DNA from: Devosia sp.
GTDB lineage: Bacteria; Pseudomonadota; Alphaproteobacteria; Rhizobiales; Devosiaceae
NCBI RefSeq assembly: GCF_017307495.1
Contig: NZ_JAFKHE010000014.1
Coordinates: 186,001-250,000 of the forward strand
Length of the DNA stretch: 64,000 bases
Direction: 5' to 3'
A program made the translations under genes and the position numbers. Shown here one piece after another: positions 61,151 to 64,000 of this stretch. The notes under the pieces were generated by a model. The model was not told the origin of the DNA and did not search any database. It saw only the letters and a program-made list of their open reading frames with translations. How positions within the stretch are numbered: the stretch's first letter is position 1; each line of letters opens with the position of its first letter.

Positions 61151-61789
61151 AGCGGAGTTTGGAGTGGGCGAGGAACAGGTAGTTCACCCGATCGGTCACA
61201 TGGTCGGAGAACTCGTTGCCGAGCGCGAAGCCGAGCCGGAACAGCGTGCCGTCCTTGCCGACATAATAGATGCCGGCGATCTTGGGCTCCTCGGCTGCGT
61301 CCCTGGCGAAGGCCGGCGAGGGGATCGGCTTGCCGGGGCAGCGACGATGTTGCCGTTGCCCTTGTAGAACCATTCTGGCTGCACGCCGACCTGGCCGGGT
61401 GCAGGCTTGCCGCCCTCGAGGCCCATCCGGAACATCTTCATTGAGTCGGCCAGCGGTGCCTCGGCGGCCTCCTGGTTCGACTTGTGCATGGCGTCGCGGG
61501 TCGAGGCCGAACCGAGGTGGGTGGGGCCGGTGCCGGTGACGTAGAGGTGGGCAGTATCGGGGTGATCGACCGGAGCCAGCAGGCGGCCTTCGGCGGCGAT
61601 CTTGTTCTTGTCCACGGCAGCGCCGAGGCCCTTCTCGATCACTACTTCCCGCAGGCTCAGGCCGCGCTCGGCTGCTTCGGCCGCGAAGGCATAGACACTG
61701 GCAACGCCGGTCACTGTACTGGTGGTACCGTCTTCGGTGGCGCCGACGGCGCGGTTGCCCTTGTCGTCAATGAACTGGATCAGGTGCAT
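61150..61789 (-). pseudogene. AraD1/GguC-like FAH-family enzyme, truncated and frameshifted
   Basis: Codons 1-152 read well (MHLIQFIDDKGNRAV, then LLAPVDHPDTAHLYVTGTGP, then THLGSASTRDAMHK), matching AraD1/GguC proteins that act on 2-keto-3-deoxy sugar acids. At about 61335 one base is missing from a run of C, and the frame continues as KPIPSPAFARDAAEEPKIAG then GYDVGKD-like YYVGKDGTLFRLGFALGNEF to HSKLRS, where the IS3 remnant interrupts it. About a third of the usual length is lost. It follows the SDR gene without a gap (TAG-ATG) and was the last gene of the operon. Confidence 0.8.
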
Positions 61790-62557
61790 CTAGCCGGCGA
61801 ACCTTGCACCAAGGCCGCCGTCGACGCGCCAGTTTGCGCCGGTCACGAAGCTGGCCTCGTCGGACAGCAGAAAGGCGGCGCAGTTGGCAATCTCCGCCGG
61901 GCTGGCGATACGCCCCATCGGGTGTACGTCCAACACCTTCTGACGCATCTCGGGCGGGTTGCGCGCAAAATACTCGGCAACGAGGAATGTCTCGGTCCAG
62001 CCGGGCGACAGGGCGTTGACGCGTATCTGGTGCCGTCCGACCTCGAGGGCGAGCGACCGCGTCAAGCCGACGAGACCGGACTTGGCCGCGGCATAGGGGA
62101 AATAGCCCGGGAAAGTGTGATCGGCATGGACGGAGGCGATGTTGACGATCGCTCCCTTTCTCGCTGCGATCATTGCGGGCAGTACGACCCGGGCGCAAAG
62201 CCATGCCGACTTGAGGTCAACGGACATGAACTCGTCCCATTGCACTTCGGTCATCGTCACCGGATCGGCATTCGAGTTGCGCCCGGCGTTGTTGACGAGG
62301 CCGGTCACCGGCCCGAGCTTGGCGACCGCGCCGCGGTGGAAGTCCTCGATATCGTCGGCAAAACGAATGTCGCCGCGGGCAAAATACACCCGGTCGGGCG
62401 CATTCAGCGATGCGATGAAGGCCCGGCCGGCTTCCTCCTCGACATCGATGATCGAGACGCCGGAGCCCTCTGCGAGTGCCTTTTCGACAATCGCGGCGCC
62501 GATGCCGCGGCTGCCGCCGGTGACGACTATGTGGTGACCTTCAAGGCGCTTAGTCAT
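61790..62557 (-). CDS. Short-chain dehydrogenase/reductase
   Basis: A 255-residue SDR. The cofactor motif is VVTGGSRGIGAAIVEKAL (about 11-28), the NNAG motif is in GLVNNAGRNSNAD, and the catalytic Ser-Tyr-Lys are in VNIASVHADH, FPYAAAKSGL. SIIDVEEEAG suggests NAD preference (Asp after the second strand). Close family members include 2-keto-3-deoxy-sugar-acid and L-fucose dehydrogenases, which fits the dehydratase and AraD1-like genes in the same operon. The ATG at 62557 overlaps the previous gene by eight bases; an upstream in-frame Met at 62596 lies inside that gene. Confidence 0.9.
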   Translation of the reverse strand: MTKRLEGHHIVVTGGSRGIGAAIVEKALAEGSGVSIIDVEEEAGRAFIASLNAPDRVYFARGDIRFADDIEDFHRGAVAKLGPVTGLVNNAGRNSNADPVTMTEVQWDEFMSVDLKSAWLCARVVLPAMIAARKGAIVNIASVHADHTFPGYFPYAAAKSGLVGLTRSLALEVGRHQIRVNALSPGWTETFLVAEYFARNPPEMRQKVLDVHPMGRIASPAEIANCAAFLLSDEASFVTGANWRVDGGLGARFAG

Positions 62558-63470
62558 GCGTGTTGCTCTCGTTTGCTTGTTCGCGGGGACCGACACTCAT
62601 CGTGGCCATCCACGAGCGGCTTTCACCCACCGCCAGTGTCGCAGGACCGGGAAGGTCCAGCGCCTGGCCGAGGTGATCGACCGGAGCCGTCGTCGGCTCA
62701 AGCGCTATGTGGTGGATGTTGCCGGGCTGCGGCCAGCCGCCATAGTTGAGCCAGATGCCAAGGTCTTGGATCGTTCTGTCCCATGCGATCGTCAACCACT
62801 TCTCACCATGACCGACGGCAACGTGCCTTCCGGCTAGGCCGGTGGCGTAAAGCTTGGCGGCAAACCGGGACTGAACCGGCTGCACGCGATCGAGAGGTTC
62901 CAGGCAATCAGCACTTGGACCGGGCCAGGGCAGCGACGCCTTGATGACGGAAACTCCGTCACGGGCGAGGTGCGTGACCGAAACGGTATCGACGCTATCA
63001 AGCACGATGCGATCCCTGTCGCTTACGGCCAGGAGGGCATGCAGCGCCCAGAGATAGGGCAGCGGGGTTCCGCCGAGATTGTCGAGGCGGTAGTCAGCCC
63101 GCAGGTGCGGGCCATCGACCCGCAACCGGCGCTCGAACCGAAACTGCGGATCGTCGTAGCGGAGGGTGAGTTCTATCTCGGAGCTGCGGACTACAGTCCA
63201 CTCGCGGCCCCAGACATCGCCGTGGTCGCGCAGGCGCCGGCCCCAGCTGGTGCCGCTCGCGTCCCAGGGGGACACGGTTGGAAAGCATTCGTCCCAACCG
63301 ACGCACTCTTCGGCTCGATACTGGGCATCCTCGCCGGTGTTCGGGCTGTATCCGCCCTGGGCCATCCACTCCCGGCCGACTGCCTTGTCGAGCAGGCTTA
63401 CTACGCGGGCGCCGTAGCTTGGCGATACGGTCACGCGCAGCTGCTCGTTTTCGATCTTGATCGGGTCCAT
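62550..63470 (-). CDS. Aldose-1-epimerase-like (galactose mutarotase fold) protein
   Basis: A 306-residue beta-sandwich protein of the aldose-1-epimerase/DUF4432 type: LRVTVSPSYGARVVSLLDKA at the start, then EECVGWDECFPTVSPWD, and a strand-rich middle with LPYLWALHALLAVS that contains a candidate catalytic His, plus WLNYGGWPQPG and HHIALEPTTAP late. It should convert anomers or help open a lactone ring of the sugar used by the neighbouring enzymes. The ATG at 63470 lies one base after the dehydratase stop, and the SDR gene overlaps by eight bases. Confidence 0.82.
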   Translation of the reverse strand: MDPIKIENEQLRVTVSPSYGARVVSLLDKAVGREWMAQGGYSPNTGEDAQYRAEECVGWDECFPTVSPWDASGTSWGRRLRDHGDVWGREWTVVRSSEIELTLRYDDPQFRFERRLRVDGPHLRADYRLDNLGGTPLPYLWALHALLAVSDRDRIVLDSVDTVSVTHLARDGVSVIKASLPWPGPSADCLEPLDRVQPVQSRFAAKLYATGLAGRHVAVGHGEKWLTIAWDRTIQDLGIWLNYGGWPQPGNIHHIALEPTTAPVDHLGQALDLPGPATLAVGESRSWMATMSVGPREQANESNTHD

Positions 63471-63471
63471 C

Positions 63472-64000
63472 TCACCAATCCACCACAGTTCCGTCGGCAA
63501 GCACGGCGCCGCGGGCATGTAGGATGTCCGGAGCAAAGGGATGCGCCTCGATGACGGATTCGTCGACTTCGATGCCGAGGCCCGGCAAGCTCGGCTTGTC
63601 CCATCGGCCGGCGCGCCGCTCGATCGGCCAGCGAACGACGTCGCCATACCAGGGCACGGCTCCCGACATTTCCTCCTGGATGATCACATTGGGGGTCGAG
63701 ATGCCGAAATGCAGCGCAGCGACTCCGGCGATAGGACCTAGGGGATTGTGGGGGGCAAGGCCGATGCCGGCAGTCTCGGCCATGGCGGCGATCTTCTTGG
63801 CTTCCCACAAGCCTCCTGTGTGACAGATGTCGGGCTGCGCGATGTTGAACGCGCGGTGCTTGAGGGCCGGTTCGAACTCGCGTCGGCCGATCAGGCGTTC
63901 GCCGGCAGCGATGGGTAGCGGTGATCGACCGGTGATCTCGGCCAGTCCCGCCAAGTCCTCAGGTGGAACAGGCTCCTCAGCAAACATGACGCGATGATCC
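63472..64000 (-). CDS. Galactonate-dehydratase-like enolase-superfamily enzyme, C-terminal part (runs off window)
   Basis: The last 175 codons of a mandelate-racemase-type sugar-acid dehydratase; the frame is open to the right edge. Visible catalytic segments are RVMFAEEPVPPED (second metal ligand), AAGERLIGRREF (third metal ligand), NIAQPDICHTGGL and the base-type GLAPHNPLGPIAG with its His, as in D-galactonate dehydratase. The C-terminal QEEMSGAVPWYGDVV and PGLGIEVDE close the barrel. It heads, within this window, a leftward operon with a mutarotase-like protein, an SDR and an AraD1-like pseudogene, a non-phosphorylative sugar-acid route. Confidence 0.9.
   Translation of the reverse strand, partial: DHRVMFAEEPVPPEDLAGLAEITGRSPLPIAAGERLIGRREFEPALKHRAFNIAQPDICHTGGLWEAKKIAAMAETAGIGLAPHNPLGPIAGVAALHFGISTPNVIIQEEMSGAVPWYGDVVRWPIERRAGRWDKPSLPGLGIEVDESVIEAHPFAPDILHARGAVLADGTVVDW

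Overview
The window is a GC-rich (roughly 65 %) chromosomal stretch from an alphaproteobacterium, most likely a Hyphomicrobiales member of the Devosia type. The signs are an HWE-family histidine kinase paired with a small response regulator behind an EcfG-like promoter, a fused NarK1-NarK2 transporter with a cluster-less Fnr-type regulator, many sugar/peptide ABC systems, and small palindromic intergenic repeats. The taxonomic call is inference from gene content only. No rRNA, tRNA or CRISPR array was seen.

Region 1 (1-3.5 kb) carries the start of an aldo/keto reductase, a four-helix membrane protein flanked by two tiny membrane peptides, and the HWE kinase/response regulator pair. Region 2 (3.5-17 kb) is one long leftward respiratory operon, narK1K2-narG-narH-narJ-narI-PPIase-carbonic anhydrase-moaA-mogA. 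It is divergent from a NarR/Dnr-like regulator, with two perfect FNR-type boxes between them. The operon supplies nitrate import, the membrane nitrate reductase, its chaperones and part of molybdenum cofactor synthesis.

Region 3 (17-25 kb) is a LacI-controlled oligosaccharide locus (two permeases, binding protein, GH31 glycosidase). It is peppered with palindromic repeats, two of which lie in frame inside genes. Region 4 (25-40.8 kb) is a large rightward catabolic locus of two operons sharing one unusual three-half-site operator, with an IclR-type regulator between them. It encodes a sugar-type ABC importer without ATPase, a Gfo/Idh/MocA dehydrogenase, an amidohydrolase-2 (possible lactonase), an enolase-superfamily dehydratase, ALDH, a D-2-hydroxyacid dehydrogenase, a luciferase-like flavoprotein, an ABM monooxygenase, an FAH-family hydrolase, an N-acyl-D-amino-acid deacylase and a COG0523 GTPase. 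The set resembles a non-phosphorylative sugar-acid pathway with extra steps; its substrate is unknown.

Region 5 (40.8-50.5 kb) is a recombination-scarred zone: a 54-codon stub of an M20 amidohydrolase behind an MFS exporter, 1.1 kb without genes, a defective prophage (ParB-methyltransferase, DUF5681 protein, terminase large subunit, two unknowns, XRE regulator with two palindromic operators), decayed remnants of a peptide-type permease pair and a PfkB kinase, and a second, broken terminase 3' end.

Region 6 (50.7-60.1 kb) is a LacI-controlled peptide-class ABC transporter with a tautomerase, a degenerate enolase-superfamily protein and a divergent canonical enolase-superfamily enzyme. Two copies of the same LacI-type operator bracket it. 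Region 7 (60.1-64 kb) is a dead IS3-family element that cuts off an AraD1/GguC-like gene at the end of a sugar-acid operon (DgoD-like dehydratase, DUF4432 epimerase-like protein, SDR, AraD1), whose upstream end runs off the window.
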